A stretch of 64,000 bases of DNA, taken from the NCBI RefSeq assembly GCF_900143185.1, contig NZ_FSRQ01000002.1, positions 930,001 through 994,000 of the forward strand, given 5' to 3'. The notes beneath the pieces were generated by a model. That model did no database searches. It was not told where the DNA came from and saw only the letters and a program-made list of their open reading frames with translations. This document shows positions 17,329 to 26,188 of this stretch, piece after piece. This stretch comes from Chryseobacterium scophthalmum (lineage in GTDB: Bacteria; Bacteroidota; Bacteroidia; Flavobacteriales; Weeksellaceae). Every line of letters starts with the position of its first letter. Position 1 is the first letter of the stretch. The translations under genes and the position numbers were made by a program.

Positions 17329-18033
17329 ATGAAAAAACAGACCATTGCATTATTTTGTATAGCAATATTTAGTATTTCGTGCGCTCAGAAAAATGATAAA
17401 CAAGGCGATAGCAAATATACAGATGACCAAAAAGCGTCATATTATATAGGTTTAAATATTGCGCAAAACATGAAACAAGAAGGTTTCAAAGTAGATGCAG
17501 ATCTTTTGGCTCAGGCTATTAAAGAAGAGATGAATGGAACAAAGAAACTGATGCCTGCTGAAGAAATGAATGCTTTTATGCAGGATTTTATGCAGAAACA
17601 AAATGAAAAAAAGCAATCTGCAGCATTAGTACAGGCGGGTGAAAATAAGAAAAAAGGTCAGGATTTTCTTGCAAAAAATAAAACCAACCCAAAAGTAAAA
17701 ACCACTGCTTCAGGTTTGCAATATGAGGTATTGCAGGAAGGTGACGGCAAAACAAAACCAACGGCTACAAATGTTGTGCAGGTAAAATATACTGGTAAAC
17801 TTTTGGATGGAACTGTTTTCGACTCTACCGATAAAAATGGAGGTAATCCAATGGATATTAACTTAGGTAGCGTAATCAAAGGCTGGACGGAAGGTATTCA
17901 ATTGATGAGCAAAGGATCTAAATACAGATTTTATATTCCTTCAGACCTTGCTTATGGAGATCATGGAGCAGGTGCTGCAATTCCGGCAGGTTCTACAATT
18001 ATTTTTGATGTAGAATTAGTAGATGTAAAATAA
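17329..18033 (+). CDS. FKBP-type peptidyl-prolyl isomerase, lipoprotein (FkpA/Mip-like)
   Basis: This 234-residue protein has a lipobox ISCA (Cys18), an N-terminal helical dimerisation domain of the FKBP_N type (about 27-115, DQKASYYIGLNIAQNM), and a C-terminal FKBP domain (about 140-234) with VKYTGKLLDGTVFDST and IPSDLAYGDHGAG. It should speed proline cis-trans isomerisation during folding of periplasmic or outer-membrane proteins. Length and domain order match the FkpA/Mip group. It is a single-gene unit closed by a strong terminator. Confidence 0.94.
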   Translation: MKKQTIALFCIAIFSISCAQKNDKQGDSKYTDDQKASYYIGLNIAQNMKQEGFKVDADLLAQAIKEEMNGTKKLMPAEEMNAFMQDFMQKQNEKKQSAALVQAGENKKKGQDFLAKNKTNPKVKTTASGLQYEVLQEGDGKTKPTATNVVQVKYTGKLLDGTVFDSTDKNGGNPMDINLGSVIKGWTEGIQLMSKGSKYRFYIPSDLAYGDHGAGAAIPAGSTIIFDVELVDVK

Positions 18034-18043
18034 GTTTAATTTA

Positions 18044-18093
18044 TTTTCCCAATAAAAAAAGAAGCTGAAAAGCTTCTTTTTTTATTGGGAAAA
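18044..18093. terminator. Bidirectional terminator between FKBP gene and NarL-type operon
   Basis: A perfect 23-bp stem (18044-18066 with 18071-18093) and GAAA loop contain A7 and T7 tracts, so it can stop transcription from both convergent units. Confidence 0.88.
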
Positions 18094-18111
18094 TTCTGAG
18101 TAGATCATTAG

Positions 18112-18756
18112 CTACGATTCTGCAAAACCATTTTTGATCGCAAAAACAGCTAAACCGACTCTTGTTTTAAGATCAAATTTTTCACAGAGCTGATCGCGGT
18201 AGCTCTCTACAGTTCTTGGGCTGCAGCACATTTTTTCTGCAATTTCTTTATAGCTGAGTTCGGTAACAGTGTAAGTAAGAAATTCTTTTTCTCGTTCTGA
18301 GATTTTCTTTTTTTTCTCATTATTTTTTTCGTCACTCATATTCGAAAAAATAATTTTTGATGCCCAATCCGGGTAAAAAAAACCGTCGCTATTTAGCTTT
18401 GTAAGTGCAATTTCCAGATCTTTCGGATGAGTATTTTTAAGAAGATAACCTTTGGCTCCGTTTCTTATCATTTTGATAACACTATTGTCATCGCCCTGCA
18501 TACTGAGTGCCATTACTTTAATATTTGGATGATTTTCTTTAAGCCATGCAGCAGTTTCAAAACCATTCATAAGCGGCATACTGATGTCCAGAAGAATGAT
18601 ATCCGGAATTTTCTGCCCACTTTCAAACTTGTCAATCATGTCTTTTCCGTTTTCGGCCACATCAATTACTTCAAAATCTTCGAAGTTATCTATAATTCCT
18701 TCAAGCGCTTTAGCGATCAATAGATGATCGTCAACAATTACGATGGTCTTTTTCAT
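18112..18756 (-). CDS. NarL/LuxR-family response regulator
   Basis: This 214-residue regulator has a receiver domain with acidic pair DD at 9-10, phospho-acceptor Asp57 (ILLDISMP), Ser in ALSMQ and Lys in YLLKN. The LuxR-type helix-turn-helix follows (about 150-210, ISEREKEFL, ELSYKEIAEKMCCSPRTVESYRDQL). All receiver residues needed for phosphorylation are present. Its start overlaps the upstream kinase stop by 4 bases (ATGA). It is the last gene of a three-gene operon with a kinase and a membrane protein. Confidence 0.95.
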   Translation of the reverse strand: MKKTIVIVDDHLLIAKALEGIIDNFEDFEVIDVAENGKDMIDKFESGQKIPDIILLDISMPLMNGFETAAWLKENHPNIKVMALSMQGDDNSVIKMIRNGAKGYLLKNTHPKDLEIALTKLNSDGFFYPDWASKIIFSNMSDEKNNEKKKKISEREKEFLTYTVTELSYKEIAEKMCCSPRTVESYRDQLCEKFDLKTRVGLAVFAIKNGFAES

Positions 18757-19538
18757 GGTCGTTTTTTTAGTTTTATTTCAATTACAGTACCAACGTTTTC
18801 GTTGCTTTCAAGATTAAACTCGGCTCCGATGATTGCTGTTCTGTTTTTCATATTGGTAAGCCCGATTCCGTTGGAGAGAATTTTGTCGATGTCAAAACCA
18901 ATTCCATCATCATTAATTTTTAATTCCCAAAGATTTTCTTCGGTTGTATTGAGTTTAATGAAAATATTTTTACACTTTGAATGTTTAATACTGTTCTGAA
19001 TAAACTCCTGTGTAATTCTCAATAAAACATTTTTATAAACAAAATCGAGATCGAGATGTTCAAAATTATGCTCAAAATGAATTTTGCATTTCTTTAATAC
19101 ACTTGCATTATCTACTTCTTCCTGAATTAAAGTTACAATGTCTTTCTGATTAATGTTATCATCGGTTAATGTTTTTGAAAGACTTCTCAAATCCTGCAGA
19201 GACTGATTGATAATTTGCGAAACCTGATCTATTCTTTCGCTTTCTTCTAAAACTTTGTTTTCATAAAGCAACTGTTGTATGTAAAGACTTGCTAACGTGA
19301 GTTTTTGCCCAATATTATCTTGCAGTTCACGACCGATTTGCTGCATCGTTGCCTGCTGAATTTCGAGCTGGGTTGCTAAAAGCTCTTTTTGATGAATTTC
19401 ATTTTTAAGCTGAATTTCATTAAGATATTCTATTTTTCTCTGCTTATACTTTCTAATGTAAATCATCACAGCGACAATAAACATCGCAAAAAAGACGTTG
19501 AAAATAACAATCGTTAAGAGTAATTCTGTTTTCCCCAT
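18753..19538 (-). CDS. HisKA_3-type sensor kinase with Gln in place of the phospho-acceptor His
   Basis: This 261-residue protein has one N-terminal membrane helix (about 6-28), a coiled-coil segment (about 30-65), a HisKA_3-like dimerisation region and an ATPase domain (QEFIQNSIKHS N box, NDDGIGFD, GIGLTNMKNR). In DesK/NarX relatives the H box reads ARDLHDTLGQKL or similar; here it is GRELQDNIGQKL, so position 73 is Gln, encoded CAA, one base from a His codon. The ATP-binding boxes look intact. It may be a pseudokinase, phosphatase or allosteric partner, or a mutated kinase. It overlaps both neighbours. Confidence 0.9.
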   Translation of the reverse strand: MGKTELLLTIVIFNVFFAMFIVAVMIYIRKYKQRKIEYLNEIQLKNEIHQKELLATQLEIQQATMQQIGRELQDNIGQKLTLASLYIQQLLYENKVLEESERIDQVSQIINQSLQDLRSLSKTLTDDNINQKDIVTLIQEEVDNASVLKKCKIHFEHNFEHLDLDFVYKNVLLRITQEFIQNSIKHSKCKNIFIKLNTTEENLWELKINDDGIGFDIDKILSNGIGLTNMKNRTAIIGAEFNLESNENVGTVIEIKLKKRP

Positions 19539-20164
19539 ATAAATGAACTTGCAAATAGCAGATACATAATAATTCCGGAAATAAGAAAATAATTAAAATA
19601 GAGATCCCAGAGATGCTTATGTTCTAATAATTGGAAATAAAATGTCCAAAAAGGAAGAGTTCCTATATAAAACAAAGTTACGCCAAGATTAATGTAAAAC
19701 ATCCTGTTTTTCGTAAAATTAAGGATGTTATCAGAGTTAATTTGCTTATAATACTCCATAATTACCAAAAACATCAAAAGCAGACTCCCTAACGTATAAT
19801 TGAAAGAGAAAATCTGCTTGTTTTTTAAAAAATAGAGTTCATTTGGAATATACGACAGCAGAAAACCCACTGTAAATATCCAAAATAGTGTTTTCCGGTT
19901 TAATGACTGGTAAGCATAAAGCCAATATAAAAAAATGAACTCGAAAGGAATTACAAAATAATTATAGAATGCATTTTTTGAATATGAAATATAGGCTCCA
20001 CCATATTTTCCAAAAATTTCGCAACTGAAAATAATAATAAGAAAAAACGAAAAATAACGATAATGGCTATCTTTAATTTTTTTGTAAAATAGGATAGAAG
20101 CCAAGGCTGCAATACCCTCGCTTATTCTCATGCTGTGCTGTAAAAATAGTTGGAAATCGGTCAT
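19514..20164 (-). CDS. Polytopic membrane protein in a two-component operon
   Basis: The 216-residue product has about seven hydrophobic segments and short loops, with no recognised enzymatic motif. Its 3' end overlaps the kinase start by 25 bases, so translation is coupled, and it lies only 10 bases downstream of the 147-aa gene. Position and topology suggest a membrane sensor feeding the kinase, which has only a minimal membrane anchor; this is inference. I do not recognise the family. Confidence 0.8.
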   Translation of the reverse strand: MTDFQLFLQHSMRISEGIAALASILFYKKIKDSHYRYFSFFLIIIFSCEIFGKYGGAYISYSKNAFYNYFVIPFEFIFLYWLYAYQSLNRKTLFWIFTVGFLLSYIPNELYFLKNKQIFSFNYTLGSLLLMFLVIMEYYKQINSDNILNFTKNRMFYINLGVTLFYIGTLPFWTFYFQLLEHKHLWDLYFNYFLISGIIMYLLFASSFIWGKQNYS

Positions 20165-20174
20165 TAAAGATAAA

Positions 20175-20618
20175 TTAGTAAGACTCTACGATTGATGCAC
20201 CTGGAGGAACCAAATCTCCGTGATTCTGAGCTAAGGCGATTTTTCCACTTACAGCAAGTGCTTTTCCCTCTTCCAAAGGATTAAAATCATAATTAAGACC
20301 TTCTTCCTTCTTTGTAGGAATCATCACCAATGTATGTCTTTTGGCATAATTAGAAGGAATAGGTTGTTGTGGCACTTGAGGATACGCTGCGTAATAAAAA
20401 CGGATTCCCAAATCTGCACTTGGTACATTCGGATCGATTGTTTGAGCCTGAGTTTCTATTTCAGCAATAAAGTTTTTAAGAGTTGGCAAATCAAACCAAA
20501 TAGAGTGTGCATCATCCATCGCCATATTTTGATTAATGCAATCTAATTGATTGTTTCGATAATTGTCTACCAAATTTTGAATAAGATCTACTGGAAGTGT
20601 TAAGTTGGTGTTGTTCAT
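20175..20618 (-). CDS. Conserved hypothetical soluble protein (147 aa)
   Basis: The protein is acidic and soluble, without signal peptide or membrane helix. It contains HSIWFDLPTLKNFIAEIE and RFYYAAYPQVPQQPIPSNY, a phrase rich in Pro, Tyr and Gln, then HTLVMIPTKKEEG. I do not recognise the family. It is the first gene of the four-gene run leading to the NarL-type regulator (10-base gap to the membrane protein). It may therefore be expressed with that system, or be a separate unit. Confidence 0.75.
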   Translation of the reverse strand: MNNTNLTLPVDLIQNLVDNYRNNQLDCINQNMAMDDAHSIWFDLPTLKNFIAEIETQAQTIDPNVPSADLGIRFYYAAYPQVPQQPIPSNYAKRHTLVMIPTKKEEGLNYDFNPLEEGKALAVSGKIALAQNHGDLVPPGASIVESY

Positions 20619-20733
20619 TTTCTTAGGTTTTATGGTTATATTTTGTACAAATTTGCAAAAAAAACTCTTTAAAGTCTTCCGTTTTTTTACTGTAAATCCT
20701 GTCTTTGCAATTTATTTTCCCATTTAAAAAAAT

Positions 20734-20763
20734 AAGTACCACAGAATGAGATCTGTGGTACTT
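20734..20763 (-). terminator. Terminator of clpB
   Basis: A perfect 12-bp stem (20734-20745 with 20752-20763) is followed on the minus strand by ATTTTTTT, 36 bases past the clpB stop codon. Confidence 0.85.
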
Positions 20764-20798
20764 ACCCAAAAATTAATTTATATATGAAAAAAAACTAC

Positions 20799-23393
20799 TT
20801 ATTTTTCAGCAGGTCTGAAAACCAAACCTGTTTCCTCAAAATAATCTAAAGTGATTCTATCGCCGTCATTTACATTTCCTGCAAGAATTTCTCTCGATAA
20901 TTTGTTTAAAACTTCCTGTTGTATTACTCTTTTTAAAGGTCTTGCTCCGAAAACAGGATCGTAACCTTTGTTCATTAAATAATCTACAGCATCTTGTGTT
21001 GAGGTCATAATGATATTTCGTTTTGCTAACAAATCATTGTATCCTCTCAACTGATATTGAACGATTTTTCCAATTTCTTTTTTTCTTAAAGGTTGGAATA
21101 ATACCGTCTCGTCAATTCTGTTTAAGAATTCCGGACGAAGCGTCTGTTTCAGCAAATCGAAAACTTCAATTTTAGTTTTATCAACAATCTCATCTTGGTT
21201 TTCTTCGGTAATATTTTCAAAATTCTCCTGAATAATATGCGAACCAAGATTCGAAGTCATAATGATAATCGAATTTTTGAAATTCACGACTCTACCTTTA
21301 TTATCCGTCAAACGACCATCATCCAAAACTTGTAACAACGTGTTGAAAACATCAGGATGCGCTTTTTCAATTTCATCTAAAAGCACCACAGAATAGGGTC
21401 TTCTTCTCACAGCTTCCGTCAATTGTCCACCTTCGTCGTAACCAACATATCCTGGAGGAGCTCCAACCAATCTCGAAACTGAATGTCTCTCTTGATATTC
21501 ACTCATATCAATTCTCGTCATATTATTTTCGTCATCGAATAAAAACTCTGCCAACGCTTTTGCCAACTCAGTTTTACCGACACCTGTTGTTCCTAAAAAC
21601 AAGAAACTTCCGATTGGTTTTTTCTCGTCACTTAAGCCTGCTCTGTTTCTTCTAATTGCATCTGCAACCGCTGTAATCGCTTCTTCCTGACCAACAACTC
21701 TGTGATGAAGCTCGGTTTCAAGATGTAACAGTTTTTCTCTTTCAGATTGTAAAAGTTTGGTAACCGGAATTCCTGTCCATTTTCCGATAACTTCTGAAAT
21801 GTTTTCTGCAGTTACTTCCTCTTTAATCAATTCATTCTGATGGTTTTGCATTTCCAATTCAAGTTTTTGCAAAGCATCTTCTTTCTCCTTAATTTTTCCG
21901 TACTGAATTTCAGCCACTTTTGCATAATCTCCGGCTCTTGAAGCTCTTTCAGCTTCGAGTTTCAGAGATTCAATATCTTTTTTGATCTGGGTTAAATCCT
22001 CAGATTTTTGTTTTTCTTTCAGCCATTTTGCATTAATTTCATTTCTTTCTTCAGAGATTTTTGAAATATCTTCTTTTAAATGGTCGATTTTCGTTTGGCT
22101 TCCTTCTCTTGAAATCGCTGCCAATTCAATTTCCATCTGCATCAGTTTTCTGTCGAGAACATCGAGTTCTTCAGGTTTTGAATTGATTTCCATTCTCAAT
22201 TTGGCTGAAGCTTCATCAATCAAATCAATCGCTTTATCCGGTAAAAATCGGTCCGAAATATATCGTTGAGACATTTCTACCGCCGCAATAATTGCTTCGT
22301 CTTTGATTCTTACTTTGTGATGTGCTTCATATTTATCTTTAATTCCACGAAGGATTGAGATTGCAGATTCTGTATCTGGTTCCTCCACCATTACTTTCTG
22401 GAAACGTCTTTCTAATGCTTTATCTTTTTCAAAATATTTTTGATATTCATTCAAAGTCGTAGCACCAATGGCTCTTAATTCTCCTCTTGCCAAAGCAGGT
22501 TTCAGAATATTGGCAGCATCCATCGCACCTTCACCACCTCCGGCTCCAACCAAAGTATGAATCTCATCGATGAAAAGAATAATCTGTCCGTCAGATTTTG
22601 TCACTTCGTTTACGACAGATTTCAGACGCTCTTCAAATTCACCTTTATATTTTGCACCGGCAATTAACGCTCCCATATCTAATGAATACAAAGTTTTATC
22701 CTGCAAGTTTTCAGGAACGTCACCATTGATAATTCTGTGTGCGATTCCTTCTGCAATAGCCGTTTTACCAACACCGGGTTCACCAATTAAGATTGGGTTA
22801 TTTTTTGTTCTTCTCGAAAGAATTTGTAAAACTCTTCTGATTTCTTCATCACGACCGATTACCGGGTCAAGTTTTCCTTCAGCAGCAAGTTCGTTGAAAT
22901 TTTTTGCATATTTATTTAAGGATTGATAAGTTTCTTCCGAACTTGCAGAAGTAGCTTTGCTCCCTTTTCTTAATTCTTTGATTGCGCCTTCTAAAAGACT
23001 TTTTGTAACGGCCATATCTTTCAGCATTTTCGAAACTTCAGAATTGGTTTCTAGTAATGAAAGCCACAAATGTTCGATGGTTACAAACTCATCATCCATT
23101 TTTTTTGCAATGTTGGGCGCATCTAGCAAAACCTTGTTTGCTGATTGTGAAAGATAAATATTCCCTCCCTGTACTTTTGGAAGTTTTTCAAGATTTTCAC
23201 GGTTGCGCTCTCTTACCAAATTGGCATCTGCTTCAGATTTTTTTAGTAAGAAAGGCGATATATTTTCATCTACCTGAAAAATTCCTTCCAGTAAATGTTG
23301 AGGTTCTATTTGTTGATTGCCAAATTCCATTGCCACTTGTTGTGCAGCTTGGATGGCTTCTTGAGATTTTACGGTATATTGATTTAAGTTCAT
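20799..23393 (-). CDS. clpB: ATP-dependent disaggregase ClpB
   Basis: This 864-residue Hsp100 chaperone resolves protein aggregates with the DnaK system in the cytoplasm. It has the Clp N domain (1-145), AAA+ domain 1 with Walker A GEPGVGKTAIAEG (near 205) and Walker B ILFIDEIHTL, the coiled-coil middle domain (about 400-525) that distinguishes ClpB from ClpA/C, and AAA+ domain 2 with GTTGVGKTELAKALAE (near 605) and VVLLDEIEKAHPDV. No ClpP-binding IGF/L loop is seen. Length is typical. It is a single-gene unit with its own terminator. No CIRCE or sigma-32-like site is evident upstream. Confidence 0.98.
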   Translation of the reverse strand: MNLNQYTVKSQEAIQAAQQVAMEFGNQQIEPQHLLEGIFQVDENISPFLLKKSEADANLVRERNRENLEKLPKVQGGNIYLSQSANKVLLDAPNIAKKMDDEFVTIEHLWLSLLETNSEVSKMLKDMAVTKSLLEGAIKELRKGSKATSASSEETYQSLNKYAKNFNELAAEGKLDPVIGRDEEIRRVLQILSRRTKNNPILIGEPGVGKTAIAEGIAHRIINGDVPENLQDKTLYSLDMGALIAGAKYKGEFEERLKSVVNEVTKSDGQIILFIDEIHTLVGAGGGEGAMDAANILKPALARGELRAIGATTLNEYQKYFEKDKALERRFQKVMVEEPDTESAISILRGIKDKYEAHHKVRIKDEAIIAAVEMSQRYISDRFLPDKAIDLIDEASAKLRMEINSKPEELDVLDRKLMQMEIELAAISREGSQTKIDHLKEDISKISEERNEINAKWLKEKQKSEDLTQIKKDIESLKLEAERASRAGDYAKVAEIQYGKIKEKEDALQKLELEMQNHQNELIKEEVTAENISEVIGKWTGIPVTKLLQSEREKLLHLETELHHRVVGQEEAITAVADAIRRNRAGLSDEKKPIGSFLFLGTTGVGKTELAKALAEFLFDDENNMTRIDMSEYQERHSVSRLVGAPPGYVGYDEGGQLTEAVRRRPYSVVLLDEIEKAHPDVFNTLLQVLDDGRLTDNKGRVVNFKNSIIIMTSNLGSHIIQENFENITEENQDEIVDKTKIEVFDLLKQTLRPEFLNRIDETVLFQPLRKKEIGKIVQYQLRGYNDLLAKRNIIMTSTQDAVDYLMNKGYDPVFGARPLKRVIQQEVLNKLSREILAGNVNDGDRITLDYFEETGLVFRPAEK

Positions 23394-23775
23394 ATTTTAT
23401 GTATTTTTGGTTTTCTTGTAATTTTACTTTCATTTATAGATTTTAGACATCAGATTTCAGACCATAAGAGTCTCATAAATGTTAATTTTTCAAATCAGAT
23501 TTTCTAATTTCTGATGTCCTCAATCTTATCAATCATTTAATTCGTGAAGATTAATTCAAAAACTGTTCAATTATTGATTTTTTAAAAATAATGGACAAAA
23601 TTTCCGAAATATTCATTTTTAGGTGTATTTTTGAAAGACAAAATTTCCGATTTTAAATAATTCAGCGGAGAATCGGGAAATATGAGTCAGTAATCACTAA
23701 ACAGGAAAAGATTATAAAATATAGGAAAGATTGTAAATGATTACATGAAAATCAGGATATTAAAATCAGAATAAT
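23394..23775. other. Divergent intergenic region between clpB and the TetR gene
   Basis: The region holds a degenerate dyad (GACATCAGA near 23446 against TCTGATGTC near 23511) and a pair of 14-base direct repeats, GACAAAATTTCCGA, at 23594-23607 and 23637-23650. A + strand TATTTTTG at 23626-23633 is a possible early promoter for the TetR gene. No coding frame is convincing. Confidence 0.45.
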
Positions 23776-23783
23776 TACTTTTG
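23776..23783 (+). promoter_or_regulatory. TAnnTTTG -7 element of the TetR gene
   Basis: TACTTTTG lies 10 bases before the ATG at 23794, so a transcript from it would have almost no leader. Confidence 0.45.
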
Positions 23784-23793
23784 CACTTTACCT

Positions 23794-24369
23794 ATGGAGT
23801 TAAAAGAAAAACAGATCAAAATACTTGAAGTCGCTGTAGAACTTTTCAAAGAGAAAGGCTATATGGGAAGTTCGGTAAGAGATCTTGCAACAAAACTAAA
23901 TATTAAAGCAGCGTCATTGTATGCGCACATCCGTTCTAAAGAAGAAATTCTTGAGTGGATTTGCTTTGGGGTTGCACATGAGTTTTTTGCAGAACTTCAG
24001 GAAGTAAAAAATACAAATGTTTCTCCGCAGGAAAAGCTTAATTTATTTTTAGATAAACATTTATCGGTTGTTCTTAAAAACCGCGATGTTACGCATATTT
24101 ACTCTAATGAATGGAAACATTTAGAGGAAAGACTGCCTGAATTTATTGAATTAAGAAAAAATTATCAGCAGGAAGTAGAGCAACTCATTTCTGAAATTTA
24201 TCAGGCTGAAAGCTGGGAACTGAAATCTTCTGCTTTTACGACAAGATTTATCCTTCACACCCTTAATAATTCTTATTTCTGGTTTAAAAGAAATATAGAA
24301 TCAACGTCTGAAATTACCAATGAGATAAGAGATAAACTGCTTTTTGGTCTCTTGGGAAATCAAAAATAG
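23794..24369 (+). CDS. TetR/AcrR-family transcriptional regulator
   Basis: This 191-residue protein has an N-terminal TetR helix-turn-helix (about 7-53): ILEVAVELFKEKGYMGSSV, LATKLNIKAASLYAHIRSKEEIL. The all-helical ligand domain follows. The ligand and target are unknown; relatives in Bacteroidota often control fatty-acid or phenylacetate breakdown. The flavin oxidoreductase gene starts 272 bases downstream with its own promoter and could be a target. Confidence 0.92.
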   Translation: MELKEKQIKILEVAVELFKEKGYMGSSVRDLATKLNIKAASLYAHIRSKEEILEWICFGVAHEFFAELQEVKNTNVSPQEKLNLFLDKHLSVVLKNRDVTHIYSNEWKHLEERLPEFIELRKNYQQEVEQLISEIYQAESWELKSSAFTTRFILHTLNNSYFWFKRNIESTSEITNEIRDKLLFGLLGNQK

Positions 24370-24406
24370 TTTTAGCTTTTAGACTTAATTTTAACTGAGA
24401 AATTTT

Positions 24407-24543
24407 TAACACATTAGTTACATAAAAGTTTTTTGATGTGTATAATTAAGAACACTTTAGTTTTTGAAAATCGTTGATTTTCTCTTATATGCTCTAAATA
24501 TTTTCAAAGATTTAAACTAAAAACTAATGTGACTAATGTGTCA
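24407..24543. repeat. Inverted-repeat element between TetR and LLM genes
   Basis: TAACACATTAGTTACAT (24407-24423) is matched by its near-perfect inverse ATGTGACTAATGTGTCA (24527-24543), with a second nested pair (TTTAGTTTTTGAAAAT against ATTTTCAAAG..ACTAAAAACT) inside. It resembles the ATTAGTG-type repeats at 2009 and 53501 in word use. It is non-coding. Confidence 0.55.
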
Positions 24544-24610
24544 AAAGTTTTATGGACTTAAGAAATATTCGTTCTTATCATTCATCAATGTTTTTGATAT
24601 TTCGTTCCCT

Positions 24611-24618
24611 TACTTTTG
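24611..24618 (+). promoter_or_regulatory. TAnnTTTG -7 element of the LLM oxidoreductase gene
   Basis: TACTTTTG matches the consensus 23 bases before the ATG, with a TTTG word about 14 bases further upstream. Confidence 0.55.
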
Positions 24619-24641
24619 TTCTATCTTAAAAAAACAAAAAT

Positions 24642-25661
24642 ATGGAATTAGGAATAGGAATGTTTGGCGACTTGGCTTTTGACCAGACTACCGGAAAATA
24701 TAGAAATGCAGGAATTAAAATCAGAGAAATTCTTGAGCAGGTAAAATTAATGGACGAGGTAGGAATCGATGTTTTCGCAATGGGAGAACATCACCGTGCA
24801 GATTATGCGGTTTCTTCACCTGAAATCGTTTTGGCTGCCGCTGCAAGTATGACAAAAAATATAAAATTAGCAAGTGGAGTAACGGTTTTGAGTTCATCAG
24901 AACCTGTAAAAGTCTATGAAGATTTTGCCACATTAGATTTAATTTCTGATGGAAGAGCGGAGATCTTTGTCGGACGAGGAAGTTTCATTGAATCTTTTCC
25001 ACTTTATGGATATTCTCTAAACGATTACGAAGAACTTTTTGATGAAAAATTAGAATTATTACTAAAAATAAATTCAGAAGAAAACGTTTCGTGGACTGGG
25101 AAATTACGTGCTCCGATGCAGAACCAAACCGTTTATCCGAGAGCAAAAAATAACGGGAAACTTCCAATTTGGAGAGCTGTTGGCGGAACTCCACAATCAG
25201 TTTTAAGTGCAGCACAATTGGGAATGCCTTTGGTGGTTGCAATTATTGGCGGAATGCCGATTCAGTTTAAAAATTTAATAGAATTCTATAAGCAGGAATA
25301 TCGTAAAGCAGGACATAATGAATCAGAAATGCAGATCGCCATTCATTCACATACTTTTGTAAGTGATGAAAAAGAAGTTGTGGACGGATATTTTCATAAT
25401 TATAAATCTCAGATGGATCGCATTGGAGCTTCCAGAGGTTGGTCCCCTTATACAAAAATGCAGTATGAAGGCGGAAGGAATAAGGATGGTGCTTTATTCA
25501 TCGGAAATGCCAATGAAGTTGCCGATAAAATCAAATATATGAAAGAAATTTTCGGGATTACAAGATTTATCGGTCATATGGATGTAGGAGATCCTGCGAA
25601 TGATGTAATGATGAAATCTATTGAATTATTTGGAGAAAAAGTAGCTCCACAAGTAAAATAA
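24642..25661 (+). CDS. LLM class flavin-dependent oxidoreductase (luciferase-like)
   Basis: This 339-residue cytoplasmic protein has the bacterial luciferase-like TIM barrel: MGEHHRADYAVSSPEIVLAA, LASGVTVLSSSEPVKVYEDF, ATLDLISDGRAEIFVGRGSF and PIWRAVGGTPQSV. Members use reduced flavin to oxygenate or reduce small organic substrates; the substrate is not readable. It is a monocistronic unit after the TetR gene and has its own terminator. Length is normal. Confidence 0.93.
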   Translation: MELGIGMFGDLAFDQTTGKYRNAGIKIREILEQVKLMDEVGIDVFAMGEHHRADYAVSSPEIVLAAAASMTKNIKLASGVTVLSSSEPVKVYEDFATLDLISDGRAEIFVGRGSFIESFPLYGYSLNDYEELFDEKLELLLKINSEENVSWTGKLRAPMQNQTVYPRAKNNGKLPIWRAVGGTPQSVLSAAQLGMPLVVAIIGGMPIQFKNLIEFYKQEYRKAGHNESEMQIAIHSHTFVSDEKEVVDGYFHNYKSQMDRIGASRGWSPYTKMQYEGGRNKDGALFIGNANEVADKIKYMKEIFGITRFIGHMDVGDPANDVMMKSIELFGEKVAPQVK

Positions 25662-25664
25662 ATT

Positions 25665-25695
25665 AAAGCTCCGTTGAATATTGCAACGGAGCTTT
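25665..25695 (+). terminator. Terminator of the LLM oxidoreductase gene
   Basis: AAAGCTCCGTTG pairs perfectly with CAACGGAGCTTT (12 bp, 7-base loop), just after the stop codon and followed by TTA. It may also serve the convergent gene at 25703. Confidence 0.8.
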
Positions 25696-25702
25696 TTATG
25701 AT

Positions 25703-26149
25703 TTATACTGTATCAAACTTGGCTTTATATTCATTCAGAAGATTGGCGAGATCTTTAGCAGACATTCCGTACGTATCAGGAAATGCTCCGATTTTTCCTT
25801 TCATTTTAGAGTTTTCCAGAAGTTTTTCATCGATGGTAAAAGTGACCAATTTATTAACGAAAATAAATTTAGTTTTAAAACCACTCACAGCCTGCCAAGG
25901 AATGAAGGTTGTTTTGAAAAGATTTTTCATTTCAATTCCTCTTTCACCGATTTTAAGGTAAGATGCATTGGGAATCATATTGATTACAAAAATAATAAAA
26001 CAGATCCCGAAGAAGAAAATATTTAAAACTGCAACCAGCATATTTTTTTCTAAAAGTGAAATTCCTAAAACTATAAAAGCAGTACTAATGAGAATAAGAG
26101 TTATATTTTTTATTTTTCCGGGTTTTAAAGTAAGTGGTAAATTTTGCAT
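25703..26149 (-). CDS. Small membrane protein, STM3941-like
   Basis: The 148-residue product has two membrane helices (about 15-35 and 41-60) followed by a cytoplasmic domain of mixed strands with IGERGIEMKNLFKTTFIPWQ and KGKIGAFPDTYGMSAKDLANLL. This resembles the STM3941 family of PH-like membrane proteins of unknown role. It lies between the LLM gene (convergent) and sbcC (upstream, same strand, but across a 39-base gap from the sbcC stop), so it might be read through from the sbcC transcript. Confidence 0.75.
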   Translation of the reverse strand: MQNLPLTLKPGKIKNITLILISTAFIVLGISLLEKNMLVAVLNIFFFGICFIIFVINMIPNASYLKIGERGIEMKNLFKTTFIPWQAVSGFKTKFIFVNKLVTFTIDEKLLENSKMKGKIGAFPDTYGMSAKDLANLLNEYKAKFDTV

Positions 26150-26188
26150 GGGTAATTAAAATTAGAATGTAAATAAAAAAACTAAATA

